DNA of 64,000 nucleotides from Candidatus Aenigmatarchaeota archaeon (GCA_016198755.1 JACQIB010000001.1:32001-96000), one strand, 5' to 3'; shown: positions 24,590-33,821, counted from the first letter of the stretch. Program-made: numbers and translations. Notes: a model not told the origin generated them from the sequence alone.

Positions 24590-25612
24590 ATGGTGTATAT
24601 TGGAACAGCAGAGGCAAGCCCTAACATGCCTTTTGTAAAATACTGGGGAAAAAGAAATGAAGCTCTAATTTTGCCAATGAACTCAAATATTTCAGCAACC
24701 TTCGACTCCAGTCTGGCAACACGCACAACTGTTTTCTTTTCTGAATCCTTGAAAGCCGATGAACTCTGGATAAACGGAAAGCAGTTTCCTCCTGAAAGTT
24801 TGGATAAAGCAATTCCCCAGCTAAACATAATCAGGGAGTTAGCTGGTATACAGATGTTTGCTAAAATATATTCTATAAGCAAAGTTCCTGTTGCAGCTGG
24901 TCTTTCAAGTTCTTCAGCAGGATTATGTGCTTTGGCTCTGGCGTCTGCTTCAGCGCTCGGGCTTAAACTGCCGGCAGAAGAGCTTTCAATTATCTGCAGG
25001 CGCGGCTCAGGCAGTTCCTGCCGCTCAATCTATGGGGGATTTGTAGAATGGGTAAGAGGGGACAAAACAGATGGTTCAGATTCTTATGGTGTACAGATAG
25101 CAGATGATAAACACTGGCCAGAACTCAGAATGCTTGCAGTTTCCATTGAGGAAACAGAAAAAAAGGTTAAAAGCAGGGCAGGAATGAAACAGACTGTTTT
25201 AACTTCCACACTGTATCAAAAACGATTACAGGATATTGGGAATACACTGGATTCTGTAAGGAATGCTATAAGGAACAAGAACTTCCAATCTTTAGCAGAA
25301 TTAACAATGAAAGAAAGCAATAACATGCACGCAGTTTGTATGGATACATGGCCTCCAATACTTTACCTGAATGACAATTCAAGGACTGTTATACAATCTA
25401 TACATGATTTCAACGAGGGCGGGCTGCGCGCAGCCTATACTTTTGATGCTGGCCCAAACCCCTATATTATAACAGAGGAAAAGAACCTAAAGTCTGTTCT
25501 GGAGCTCTTGAAAAAAATGAGTTTCATAAAACATATTTTTATCTCAAAGATAGGCGGAAACCCAAGAGTTCTGGAAGAACATTTGCTGAACGAAAAAGGG
25601 AAACCCGTATGA
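24590..25612 (+). CDS. mvaD: diphosphomevalonate decarboxylase
   Basis: About 340 residues, GHMP superfamily. Converts mevalonate 5-diphosphate to IPP with ATP. Signatures: ASPNMPFVKYWGKRN (the NxxxxKYWGKR motif specific to this enzyme), the phosphate loop VPVAAGLSSSSAGLCALA, RRGSGSSCRSIYGG, and the catalytic aspartate in AAYTFDAGPNPYI. Most archaea lack this step and use a modified route; here the classical enzyme is present. ATG 24590 (MVYIGTAEA) is preferred over GTG 24554, which would overlap the Nudix gene. It ends with an ATGA overlap into the second Nudix gene. Confidence 0.93.
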   Translation: MVYIGTAEASPNMPFVKYWGKRNEALILPMNSNISATFDSSLATRTTVFFSESLKADELWINGKQFPPESLDKAIPQLNIIRELAGIQMFAKIYSISKVPVAAGLSSSSAGLCALALASASALGLKLPAEELSIICRRGSGSSCRSIYGGFVEWVRGDKTDGSDSYGVQIADDKHWPELRMLAVSIEETEKKVKSRAGMKQTVLTSTLYQKRLQDIGNTLDSVRNAIRNKNFQSLAELTMKESNNMHAVCMDTWPPILYLNDNSRTVIQSIHDFNEGGLRAAYTFDAGPNPYIITEEKNLKSVLELLKKMSFIKHIFISKIGGNPRVLEEHLLNEKGKPV

Positions 25613-26061
25613 GCCTTGATAAATCAGTTCATTTGAGCGCGGGAGCTTTAGTTTTCTCAGGGAATAAAGTACTTGCAATAAAAAGGCTGAAAGAACCTTT
25701 CAAGGGAAACTGGTCTGTTGTTGGTGGGCATGTAGAAGAGAAAGAACTTCCTAATGAAGCTGCTGTCAGGGAAGTAAAAGAAGAAACAGGGCTTGATATA
25801 GAGCTTATAGACCCGTACATAGAGATTCCTGTAGAATTCTCAGAAGGCTTAAAGCGCCTGCCCCAGCCAATTCTTGTTTCTCTTCTCCCTGTAAAAGACC
25901 ATTACCACATCTCATTCACTTATGCTGCAAAAGCAAAAAGCACAGAGATAAAAATAAACAACATTGAAGGTCTTGTACAGTGGATAGATACGAACAATAA
26001 AGAAATTTCACCTCACCTGCGTTTAGCAATAGACACATACAAAAGAGTTTTGGGAGCATGA
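25609..26061 (+). CDS. Nudix hydrolase 2
   Basis: 150 residues with a Nudix box GHVEEKELPNEAAVREVKEETGL at about residues 43-65 and an upstream GNWSVVGG strand. It overlaps the decarboxylase gene by ATGA, so translation is coupled. The specificity is not readable. Together with Nudix 1 it flanks mvaD, which raises the possibility of isoprenoid diphosphate hydrolysis or proofreading; that is not established. Confidence 0.85.
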   Translation: MSLDKSVHLSAGALVFSGNKVLAIKRLKEPFKGNWSVVGGHVEEKELPNEAAVREVKEETGLDIELIDPYIEIPVEFSEGLKRLPQPILVSLLPVKDHYHISFTYAAKAKSTEIKINNIEGLVQWIDTNNKEISPHLRLAIDTYKRVLGA

Positions 26062-26113
26062 AAATAAAAAATAAAGGTTTTTATTTGCTTGGAAAAACCA
26101 TGGAGGTTTTCCC

Positions 26114-26857
26114 ATGAAAGCAATAATTTTTGACCTTGAGGGGGTTTTATGCGATACGAGAGAGTGGATGAACCATTCTGTGCGCTCTGCTTTTTTTGAG
26201 CATGGTATAGAGCTCGAATTCTCTGATAAGGAGCTTTACAATATACGCGGCTGCGCAGGCTGCTTGAATTCCCCAGAATGGATACAGGTTCTTTTAGCAT
26301 TCAATGGAAAAAATTATATTAACAAAATATACGAACTGGACAAACCAGAGGAGTTTATAGTCTCTGTACTTGAAAAGGAAAAACCAGACAAGCTTTTAGC
26401 AGGTGAGATAAACAAAACCTACAGGGAAATTTACTATTCCCAGAAAAACCAGTTCCGCACTCCCCTCTCAGGAATTAAAGAAGTTCTTGAAAAGCTCAGG
26501 CCAAATTTTTCTTTTGGTATTTTCTCAAACACAAAGCACGATTCTATTCTAAAATTGTTGGATAACGCAGGCATAAGAGGATATTTTTCTATTGTTGTTG
26601 GGCAGGAGGATGTTTCAAAACAAAAACCAGATCCTGAAGGTTTGTTAAAGGCAATTGCAGAATTAAAATCCACACCGCAGGAAACTATCTATATTGGCGA
26701 TACAGCTTCAGATGTGCAGGCAGCGCGTGCAGCAGGCTGTGTTCCAATTGGTCTGCTGACTGGAATGGGAATTGAGCGCTGGCTGCGCGCAGCAGGTGCT
26801 GTCCATATTTTCCCAACATTGAAAGAATTTATCCAAAGTACGGCAATCGTACAATGA
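26114..26857 (+). CDS. HAD-family hydrolase (phosphoglycolate phosphatase-like)
   Basis: 247 residues, HAD fold with an inserted helical cap. Motif I is FDLEGVLCD (D7 nucleophile, with Glu at the usual second Asp), motif II FSNTKHDS, motif III lysine in SKQKPDPEG and motif IV GDTASDVQAA. The Asp-to-Glu change in DxD is conservative but unusual. It is likely a small-molecule phosphatase. GGAGG precedes ATG 26114. It is probably the last gene of the HMGS-mvaD run, since a TATA box (CCTTTATATACC, about 26886-26897) starts a new unit. Confidence 0.8.
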   Translation: MKAIIFDLEGVLCDTREWMNHSVRSAFFEHGIELEFSDKELYNIRGCAGCLNSPEWIQVLLAFNGKNYINKIYELDKPEEFIVSVLEKEKPDKLLAGEINKTYREIYYSQKNQFRTPLSGIKEVLEKLRPNFSFGIFSNTKHDSILKLLDNAGIRGYFSIVVGQEDVSKQKPDPEGLLKAIAELKSTPQETIYIGDTASDVQAARAAGCVPIGLLTGMGIERWLRAAGAVHIFPTLKEFIQSTAIVQ

Positions 26858-26963
26858 ACGTCAATCTACTCTTCCGGAAGCATAGCCTTTATATACCTTT
26901 TCCCCGAGTTCTGTTTTTTAACTCCTATAAATCCTTTTCAACAATAGGAGTAAAGGGGATTAT

Positions 26964-28025
26964 TTGAGGCTATTGGAAACAGATGCAAAAGAACTCTTAT
27001 CAAAAGCTGGAATTTCTGTCCCAACAGGGAAAAGAGTGAGTACAGCAGCTGAGGCTGAAGCAGTAGCCAGAGAGATAGGAGAAGTTGTATTAAAGGTTCT
27101 GGGGAAGAAGGGAAGGGGAAAGGCAGGAATGATAAAGTTTGCAAACTCTCCTGCAGAAGCATTTGAGGCAGCAAAGGAGCTTTTAGAAAAATCAGATGAG
27201 GGTCTTATAATTGAGAAAAAGCTGGATATTCTGGAGGAGCTCTATGTTGCCTTTGCAGTTGATTTTTCAATAAGCAAGCCTGTTTTGATTGTTAGCAAGA
27301 AGGGAGGTGTGGAAATAGAAAACCAGGCGGATGTTAAAAAAATACCTATAAACATTCTGCGCGGGCTTACAGCAGAGCAGGCAGGCGAGGCTGTTGCCTA
27401 TCTAGGACACGCAGAGCTTTCACCCTTCCTCCAATTACTGTACAAGCAATTTAGGAAAATAGATTCGGAGCTTTTGGAAATAAATCCTTTAGCTATTACA
27501 GCCAATGGAGCTTATGTTGCTGATGCTCTAATTGAAATAAATGATGACAGCCTTTCCCGCCAACCTTTCAGGCAAGAAACGCCAACTGGAGGCATTGAAG
27601 CGGAGATGGCAGGTGCTGGCTGGTCCTACCATGATTTGGGGGGAAGTGTGGGATTAATCTGCTCTGGTGCAGGCTTGTCAATGGCTACACTTGATTTAAT
27701 CCAGATTTTCGGTGGAAAGCCGGCTAATTTTTTGGACATGGCACAAGTGGATGGAGACGGGATATATAGAGGATTGGAAATACTCTCGAAAAAACAAGGA
27801 GTCCGCTCAATTATTATCAGCCTTTTTGCAGGGTTGAACAGGTGCGACAGCATGGCAGAGGGTATTACAAGGTTTGTAAGGGAGAAGGGGCAGAAAGTGC
27901 CAATAATTGTAAGGATGGTTGGGAACAGAGAGGAGGAGGGTTTTGCAATACTGCGTTCTATTGGCTTAGAGCCCTATAAGGAACTGGAAGCAGCCGTAAA
28001 AAAGGCAGTTGAGGTGGCTGTGTAA
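26964..28025 (+). CDS. sucC: succinyl-CoA synthetase (acyl-CoA ligase), beta subunit
   Basis: 353 residues. ATP-grasp N-terminal domain (AKELLSKAGISVPTG; KVLGKKGRGKAGMIKF; SELLEINPLAI with metal-binding acids) and a C-terminal CoA-ligase flavodoxin-like domain (GGKPANFLDMAQ). The reaction is reversible acyl-CoA + NDP + Pi to acid + CoA + NTP. The start is TTG 26964; AAGGGG precedes it and no ATG fits. It overlaps sucD by one base at TAATG. Placement before the HMG-CoA reductase pair is unusual and may reflect a need for CoA-ester balance. Confidence 0.9.
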   Translation: MRLLETDAKELLSKAGISVPTGKRVSTAAEAEAVAREIGEVVLKVLGKKGRGKAGMIKFANSPAEAFEAAKELLEKSDEGLIIEKKLDILEELYVAFAVDFSISKPVLIVSKKGGVEIENQADVKKIPINILRGLTAEQAGEAVAYLGHAELSPFLQLLYKQFRKIDSELLEINPLAITANGAYVADALIEINDDSLSRQPFRQETPTGGIEAEMAGAGWSYHDLGGSVGLICSGAGLSMATLDLIQIFGGKPANFLDMAQVDGDGIYRGLEILSKKQGVRSIIISLFAGLNRCDSMAEGITRFVREKGQKVPIIVRMVGNREEEGFAILRSIGLEPYKELEAAVKKAVEVAV

Positions 28026-28900
28026 TGGCAATTCTTGTAAATAGTGAAACAAAGGTTTGCGTGCAAGGTATAACAGGGAAAGCAGGAACCCTGCACACTG
28101 GCACAATGCTGGAATATGGAACAAAAATAGTTTCAGGTGTTAGGCCAGGAGCTGAAGGGGAGGAGGTTTTGGGAATACCTGTTTTTAACAGGGTCTCCAC
28201 TGCTGTGGAGGAAACCGGAGCAAACAGTTCCATAATTTTTGTGCCTGCAGCAATGGCTAAAGGTGCTGCACTAGAGGCAATAAATGCCGGAATAAAGCTT
28301 ATTGTAATAATACCTGAGCATGTCCCTTTGCATGATGAGCTTGAGATAATGCAGGCAGCTGAGGACTCGGGAATTGTTGTGGTTGGTCCAAACACTCCAG
28401 GGTTAATAGCCCCCTCACTTAAATGTAAAATTGGCTTTGTACCAAACAAATATTATATACCAGGTTCTGTTGGAGTAATGGCACGCTCAGGAACTTTAAC
28501 TTATGAGATTGTCTCCCGCCTTACTTTGGCTGGAATTGGGCAGAGCACTGCAATTGGAGTAGGTGGTGACCCTGTTATTGGGAGCAGGTTCCCTGACCTG
28601 ATTAAAAAATTTGAGGCAGATCCTGAAACAAAGGTTATTTTGCTTATAGGAGAAGTTGGTGGAACCCAAGAAGAGGAGGCTGCAGCTCTTGTTGCTGATG
28701 GAAAAATAAAAAAGCCTGTTGTAGCCTATATTGCAGGCTTCTCAGCTCCCCCAGGGAAAAGGCTTGGGCATGCAGGTGCGATAATTTCAGGCTCACAGGG
28801 GACCATGGAGTCCAAACTTAAATCCTTTCAAAAAGCAGGAATAGCTGTTGCCAAAACCCCTTCAGAAGTTTTGGATCTTGTGAAACAAAAATTGAGATGA
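28025..28900 (+). CDS. sucD: succinyl-CoA synthetase, alpha subunit
   Basis: 291 residues. CoA-binding Rossmann start (VQGITGKAGTLHTGTMLEYG), GPNTPGLI, GVGGDPVIGSRF and the phosphohistidine in GHAGAIISGSQGTMESK near the C-terminus, all canonical. Forms a heterodimer with the beta subunit. Start and stop couple it tightly with sucC upstream (TAATG) and the HMG-CoA reductase-like gene 4 nt downstream, so all four genes from 26964 to 31637 are likely one transcript. Confidence 0.93.
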   Translation: MAILVNSETKVCVQGITGKAGTLHTGTMLEYGTKIVSGVRPGAEGEEVLGIPVFNRVSTAVEETGANSSIIFVPAAMAKGAALEAINAGIKLIVIIPEHVPLHDELEIMQAAEDSGIVVVGPNTPGLIAPSLKCKIGFVPNKYYIPGSVGVMARSGTLTYEIVSRLTLAGIGQSTAIGVGGDPVIGSRFPDLIKKFEADPETKVILLIGEVGGTQEEEAAALVADGKIKKPVVAYIAGFSAPPGKRLGHAGAIISGSQGTMESKLKSFQKAGIAVAKTPSEVLDLVKQKLR

Positions 28901-28904
28901 TAAA

Positions 28905-30371
28905 ATGGTAGCAGGTATTGAAGATAGAAGAATATTGGAAGACGCGAGAAATGATGTTAGTGGTATAGTAACTAGTATTGCATCCCAATTGCAACATGGT
29001 ATGCATCTTTACAAGGCACCAGAGACTGTTAGAACTTTATACGGGCTTCCACAGACAGATGAAGCCAGTGAGAAAAAGTGCAGAGCCTATGCTGCTGCAG
29101 CTATCAGGAGATTTTTTGCAGAAAAGTATGGAGTGGATACGGTAGCTTTGGCAAGCACTGCCATAGTCCCGCCTCTGGTTAAAAAATCTAAAAAACTTGA
29201 AAATGGAACAACCGTAGATTTATGGGAGTCAAAAATGCCAAATTATATGGGAGGAGGAGTTGGAGGAAGACCTGTATCTGTTGTCGGGCCTGCAACATTA
29301 GAAATAGAAGTTTACGATAATATAAATGGAAAAGGAGAACCAATAAAAGAGAATGTCGTTTACATTCCGCTTGCACCAACAAGATTTGGTGTTGCTGAAG
29401 GTGTTAGCGCAGGATTAAAATATATTGCAGATTCTGGAAAACCAATAAAATTGAAAGTTGAAAGTATAAGCAGGGTAACGAGGTCCCCTGTATTTAAGTT
29501 TCCTACAGAAGCAAGTGCGGAAAGTGCTGCAAACAGTATTGGTGCGGGTGTTAGAAGTCATTTGGAAACAGAAGATAACGGAAACCTATTTGGAGAAATA
29601 AAGGGACTGGCAGACAAACTAATGAAAGGACATAACGGTTCTCTCGAAGGTCTGCACGCTGTTACTCTGGGTCCATACTTATGGGCAAATTTTGTCTATG
29701 AAATGAGCGGGGATAATTATGGGCACGAAGCTGTAACAGCCGTTACCAGAGAAGTGGTAAGAGAGGTGCTTCTAAAAAAATTGCCTCATGCAGAATTAAA
29801 AATGCTTGCAGGAGGGTTGGATGGTGACTTAAGACCTGCAACCAATCGATATGGTCGTATGGGAAACATCAGGGGAAGATGGGTTACTGCTTCAGCAGAG
29901 ATTACACCAGAAACCCTTAAAAAGAGGTTTGGAAATATAAGTCCGGAAGGATTAGCAGAGTTAAATAACTTAAAGCAGAAGGGAAACGAGATTCTAGGTA
30001 CGCATACTTTAGCTGGCATGGGGCCAGAGATTGTTGAAGGAGTGTTTTATGCGCTTGAGCCCCCAACCTCCCCATTCCTCTCCTCTACAATTAGTATGGA
30101 AACAAATGTTAAAGGTGATAGTTTAATACTAAATGCTATATTCCATAATATGGAAGTGGGCACAGTGCGGGAGGGTCCACTTTCAGATATAGCAAGCGAA
30201 TGCAGGGCTATTACAGGGAACATAGATGGGGCAGGAAACCCGATAGGCAGGAATGCGGTAAGAATGGCTGCGCGCATTGCTGCAGCAACTTTAGCTGGGG
30301 AGCTAAACCAATATGCACAAATGGCAACAGGAAGATTAGGAATGGAAGCCTATAGGAATGGAAAGCCATAG
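28905..30371 (+). CDS. HMG-CoA reductase-like protein lacking catalytic residues (candidate pseudoenzyme)
   Basis: 488 residues. Compared with the true reductase encoded just downstream, several blocks align: AAAAIRRFF/ATIVRRVY; RSPVFKFPTEA, as in class I reductases; RGRWVTASAEITPETLKKRF/RGVTLTADIVVPPEVLKERF; SLILNAIFHNMEVGT/SLYFSCYLPAIEVGT; and AARIAAATLAGELNQYAQMATGRL at the C-terminus. Yet MATTEG reads APTRFG (Glu lost), SDKKPA reads GDLRPA (Lys lost), no GQD is present and the final KTH reads MEA (His lost). About 70 residues longer than its neighbour. It may be a regulatory or heterodimer partner, or have a new activity. 4 nt from sucD and from the true reductase unit. Confidence 0.75.
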   Translation: MVAGIEDRRILEDARNDVSGIVTSIASQLQHGMHLYKAPETVRTLYGLPQTDEASEKKCRAYAAAAIRRFFAEKYGVDTVALASTAIVPPLVKKSKKLENGTTVDLWESKMPNYMGGGVGGRPVSVVGPATLEIEVYDNINGKGEPIKENVVYIPLAPTRFGVAEGVSAGLKYIADSGKPIKLKVESISRVTRSPVFKFPTEASAESAANSIGAGVRSHLETEDNGNLFGEIKGLADKLMKGHNGSLEGLHAVTLGPYLWANFVYEMSGDNYGHEAVTAVTREVVREVLLKKLPHAELKMLAGGLDGDLRPATNRYGRMGNIRGRWVTASAEITPETLKKRFGNISPEGLAELNNLKQKGNEILGTHTLAGMGPEIVEGVFYALEPPTSPFLSSTISMETNVKGDSLILNAIFHNMEVGTVREGPLSDIASECRAITGNIDGAGNPIGRNAVRMAARIAAATLAGELNQYAQMATGRLGMEAYRNGKP

Positions 30372-30383
30372 AGAGTGAAAAGA

Positions 30384-31637
30384 ATGGAACAAGAGCAGAT
30401 TAATGATTTGGTGGAGAAGCTGGAAAGCGGGGCCGTAAAGCTGCATGAGGTTGAAAACTTTACAGCAAATGATAGCAATGCAGCCACAATTGTACGCAGG
30501 GTTTATCTGGAAAAAAAACTTGGCTTCCCATTAAAGCACATTGGCTCAACTATAGTGGACTTTAATGATTCCATAAGCAGGAATATCGAGAATCCAATAG
30601 GAGCGGTGCAAATCCCGCTGGGGTATGCTGGAGATATGAAAATAAACGGAGACCATGTTTCTGGAACAGTCCCAATTTTAATGGCAACAACAGAAGGCAG
30701 GCTTGTTGCCGGTGTTGCAAGGGGAATAACTGTTGCCAATAGGGCTGGAGGTGTAAATGTTTCTGTTCTAAAAGATGGCATGACAAGGGATGTGCTTGTA
30801 AGGACAGGCGGTGCAAAAGAAAGCGCAACCCTTGCAAAATGGATAATGACAGAGGAAGGGTTTAACTTGCTGAAAGAGGGATTTTCAAAAACCACAAAGC
30901 ACGGTAAGCTGAAAGAAGTCAGGCCATATGTTATTGGAAGGGACACACATTTGAGGTTCAAGGCTGAAACGGGCGCTGCAATGGGCATGAATATGCTTAC
31001 AATAGCTGGGAAAGCCGCTGTGGATTATATTTTGCCTAAACTAAAGGAAAAAGGTATAAATGCTTTTGTTGTTTCAGAATCAGGCAATTTATGCTCAGAT
31101 AAAAAACCGGCTTTCATTAATGTTATTGAAGGGCGCGGAGTAACTCTAACAGCAGACATTGTTGTTCCACCTGAAGTTTTGAAGGAGAGGTTCAGGGTTT
31201 CAGCAGCTGCAATAGCAGATCTCTGCAAATCAAAAAACCTTATAGGATCAGCCCTTGCAGGTTCACATGGCTTTAACGCTCATTTTGCAAATATTTTGGC
31301 TTCCATGTTCATGGCGTTCGGGCAGGATGTTGCTCAGATTGTAGAAGGGTCACAGGGGGTAACTGATGCGGCTGTTCTTGAAGATGGCTCTCTCTATTTC
31401 TCTTGCTATCTGCCTGCGATAGAAGTTGGAACCTATGGAGGAGGAACTAAAAGGGAGACGCAAAAAGAGGCTTTGAAGATAATGGGACTCTATGGGGAGA
31501 ATGATCCTGAAGGTATAACAAGACTGAAACTGGCAGAAATTATTGGAGCAGCCTGCCTTATTGGAGATTTGAATCTGTTAGCAATTCAGGCTGCAGGAGA
31601 ACTTTCTAAAACCCATGGCTCAATCAAGAGGGGGTAA
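30384..31637 (+). CDS. hmgA: HMG-CoA reductase (class I)
   Basis: About 417 residues. Reduces HMG-CoA to mevalonate with two NAD(P)H. All catalytic residues are present: E104 in MATTEG, Lys in CSDKKPA, Asp in FGQDVAQ, His in SKTHGS. DTHLRFKAETGAAMGMNM and the class I signature IEVGTYGGGT are intact. No TM anchor, as usual in archaea. ATG 30384 is preferred over GTG 30375, with GAGAGTG just upstream. Follows the HMGR-like gene by 12 nt, so the two are presumably co-expressed. Confidence 0.96.
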   Translation: MEQEQINDLVEKLESGAVKLHEVENFTANDSNAATIVRRVYLEKKLGFPLKHIGSTIVDFNDSISRNIENPIGAVQIPLGYAGDMKINGDHVSGTVPILMATTEGRLVAGVARGITVANRAGGVNVSVLKDGMTRDVLVRTGGAKESATLAKWIMTEEGFNLLKEGFSKTTKHGKLKEVRPYVIGRDTHLRFKAETGAAMGMNMLTIAGKAAVDYILPKLKEKGINAFVVSESGNLCSDKKPAFINVIEGRGVTLTADIVVPPEVLKERFRVSAAAIADLCKSKNLIGSALAGSHGFNAHFANILASMFMAFGQDVAQIVEGSQGVTDAAVLEDGSLYFSCYLPAIEVGTYGGGTKRETQKEALKIMGLYGENDPEGITRLKLAEIIGAACLIGDLNLLAIQAAGELSKTHGSIKRG

Positions 31638-31761
31638 GTACCTTTTCATATTATCTACCTTAAAACAAAATGTTCTGGTTCTTTTAAAAACCATTTTCTA
31701 ACGTCACCTGCCTTTTTGCCATCAGAAAGCTATATAAGTTTAGCAATACCTCAAAAGGCTT

Positions 31762-32775
31762 ATGATAACAGCTTCAGCCCCAGGTAAAATACTGCTTTTT
31801 GGGGAGCATGCAGTTGTATATGATAAGCTTGGAATAGCTGCTGCAATAGACAAAAGAATAGGGGTTTCAGCCTACAAAGGAGGCACAGCTGTAGAACTCC
31901 AGCAGCCTTTTCATTTTCCAACACTTAGAAAAACACAGGATGAAATAGAGGAACTACACGCACAGTTCAGGCTTTTGTTTGAACAAAAGCAGTTTGATAA
32001 AATAAAAGAATTAGGTTTCCATAATGCAATATATGTTATGCTCGGGGAAATATTTTCCAAACATGGCTATTCAAACATTATAGCCCGCGCCCATTTATCA
32101 CATACGTTAAAGGGAATAGGCGCATCAGCAAGTTTGTTTTCTGCACTCTCAGCTGCAACATTAAAAGTCCTTGGTGTTGAAGCAACTCTAAAAGAGATAT
32201 CAGACTTTTCCTATATTGGGGATGTTGTAGCCCATGGAGGCACACCGTCCGGTATAGATAACAGCATTGCAACTTTTGGCGGGTTTTTATCCTTTAGGAA
32301 ATCAGAAGGTCCAAAACCCTTAAAACTTGACTTAAACGCAAAGATAATTGTAGTAGATACAGGTGAAAAGTCTTCTACAGCTGAGCTTGTTTCCAATGTG
32401 CGCAATTTGCGCGAAAAGGAACCTGAAAGAGTAAATAAAATAATGGACGAAATAGATTCTATTTCTAATGAGGCTTTGGTAAAAATAAAGAACAGGGATA
32501 TTGTAGCTCTCGGAAACCTAATGGACAGAAATCACACATTGTTAAAATCCTTAGGTTGCGGCCTTTCCACCGAAAGAATAGAAAAAATAGTGTCTATTGC
32601 AAAGGAAAACGGAGCTTATGGCGCAAAACTGTCTGGAGCAGGTGGTGGAGGGATATGCATTGCTTTGACAGACAATCCAAAAAAGATATTAGACTCACTG
32701 AAAAATGCAGGTTTTTACTGTTTTGAAACAAATCTTGGAGCCCATGGGGTTTCAATAGATGAAACAGGTTTTTGA
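31762..32775 (+). CDS. mevalonate kinase
   Basis: 337 residues, GHMP kinase. APGKILLFGEHAVVYD (N-terminal motif), a phosphate loop reading LKGIGASASLFSA (PxGxGLGSSA in most relatives, here with GIGAS), the mevalonate-kinase catalytic aspartate in GGTPSGIDNSIATFGG, and the C-terminal AKLSGAGGGGICIAL. Phosphorylates mevalonate at O5. A TATATAA box (31731-31737) is 28 nt before the ATG, so it is leaderless and independently transcribed from the two following kinases. Confidence 0.88.
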   Translation: MITASAPGKILLFGEHAVVYDKLGIAAAIDKRIGVSAYKGGTAVELQQPFHFPTLRKTQDEIEELHAQFRLLFEQKQFDKIKELGFHNAIYVMLGEIFSKHGYSNIIARAHLSHTLKGIGASASLFSALSAATLKVLGVEATLKEISDFSYIGDVVAHGGTPSGIDNSIATFGGFLSFRKSEGPKPLKLDLNAKIIVVDTGEKSSTAELVSNVRNLREKEPERVNKIMDEIDSISNEALVKIKNRDIVALGNLMDRNHTLLKSLGCGLSTERIEKIVSIAKENGAYGAKLSGAGGGGICIALTDNPKKILDSLKNAGFYCFETNLGAHGVSIDETGF

Positions 32776-32861
32776 CACATTTTTCAATAAACCATACTTC
32801 GCTTTTTGCCGTATTATTAAAAACTCTTTATAAATTAGCCACATGCTGAATTTACTACGTT

Positions 32862-33821
32862 ATGGTCAAGGTATCAGCCCCAGGAAAGCTCTTGCTCTGC
32901 GGGGATCATGCAGTTGTACATGGAAATCCATGTATTGTAACAGCAGTGGATCACAGAGCTTTTGTTACTGCTAAAAGCACTGGCGGGAACGCTGTTGTTG
33001 TAAAAGCCCCTGATGTTGGCATAACAGAATTCTCATATCCACTACCTTTCAATGGTCTTTCAGTTCCAAAAGGTGCAGCTTTTGTAATACAGGCAGTGAA
33101 AAACTTCTATGGCAAATATGGACTTAGCGATGGACTTGTTATAGAGACAGCTTCTGAGTTTCCATCTTCATTTGGGCTTGGAAGTTCTTCTGCTGTAACA
33201 GTAGCTACCGTAAAAGCACTATCAGATATTTTCTCAATAAAAATGGAACCACGCGAGATTTTTGATCTTTCATATAAAACTGTTTTGGATGTGCAGGGTG
33301 TGGGATCTGGATTTGATGTTGCATCAGCAGCCTATGGAGGAACACTGTTTTATTTTACAGGAGGAAAAATAATCGAACCTCTCACTGTTAAAAAAATTCC
33401 CTTGATTGTAGGCTATACAGGACAGAAAGCTGATACAGCTACAATAGTAAGGAAGGTGGATGAGAAATTAAAAGCCTATCCTGATCATGTTCTTTCAAAT
33501 TTCAATCTTATAGGAAAAATAGTGCTGGATGCAAAAGATACAATAGAGAGAAAAGACTGGAAGAAACTGGGGGATATTTTCAATTTCGACCACGGTCTGC
33601 TTTCAGGTTTAGGAGTTTCCTGCGCAGAGCTTGAAAAGCTTGTATTTGCTGCGCGCAACGCAGGTGCTTACGGTGCAAAACTATCGGGAGCAGGCGGGGG
33701 GGATTGTATGATAGCTGTTTCAGAAGACACAGAGAGCATTGTAACAGCAATAGACAGCGCAGGCGGGAAAGTTATTCCAGTCAGGACAGGCGTTGAAGGA
33801 GTAAGGATAGAGACTGAATAA
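32862..33821 (+). CDS. GHMP kinase, mevalonate/phosphomevalonate kinase family
   Basis: 319 residues. The N-terminus APGKLLLCGDHAVVHGNPCIVTAVDHR looks like mevalonate kinase, and the phosphate loop SSFGLGSSSAVTVA is canonical. But the catalytic-aspartate region reads GVGSGFDVASAAYGG, the form seen in phosphomevalonate kinases rather than GxPSGIDN. It ends with AKLSGAGGGDCMIAV. It may therefore phosphorylate mevalonate, phosphomevalonate or a related intermediate. It has its own TATA box (TTTATAAAT, about 32828). Being one of three kinases for two expected steps, its job is open. Confidence 0.75.
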   Translation: MVKVSAPGKLLLCGDHAVVHGNPCIVTAVDHRAFVTAKSTGGNAVVVKAPDVGITEFSYPLPFNGLSVPKGAAFVIQAVKNFYGKYGLSDGLVIETASEFPSSFGLGSSSAVTVATVKALSDIFSIKMEPREIFDLSYKTVLDVQGVGSGFDVASAAYGGTLFYFTGGKIIEPLTVKKIPLIVGYTGQKADTATIVRKVDEKLKAYPDHVLSNFNLIGKIVLDAKDTIERKDWKKLGDIFNFDHGLLSGLGVSCAELEKLVFAARNAGAYGAKLSGAGGGDCMIAVSEDTESIVTAIDSAGGKVIPVRTGVEGVRIETE

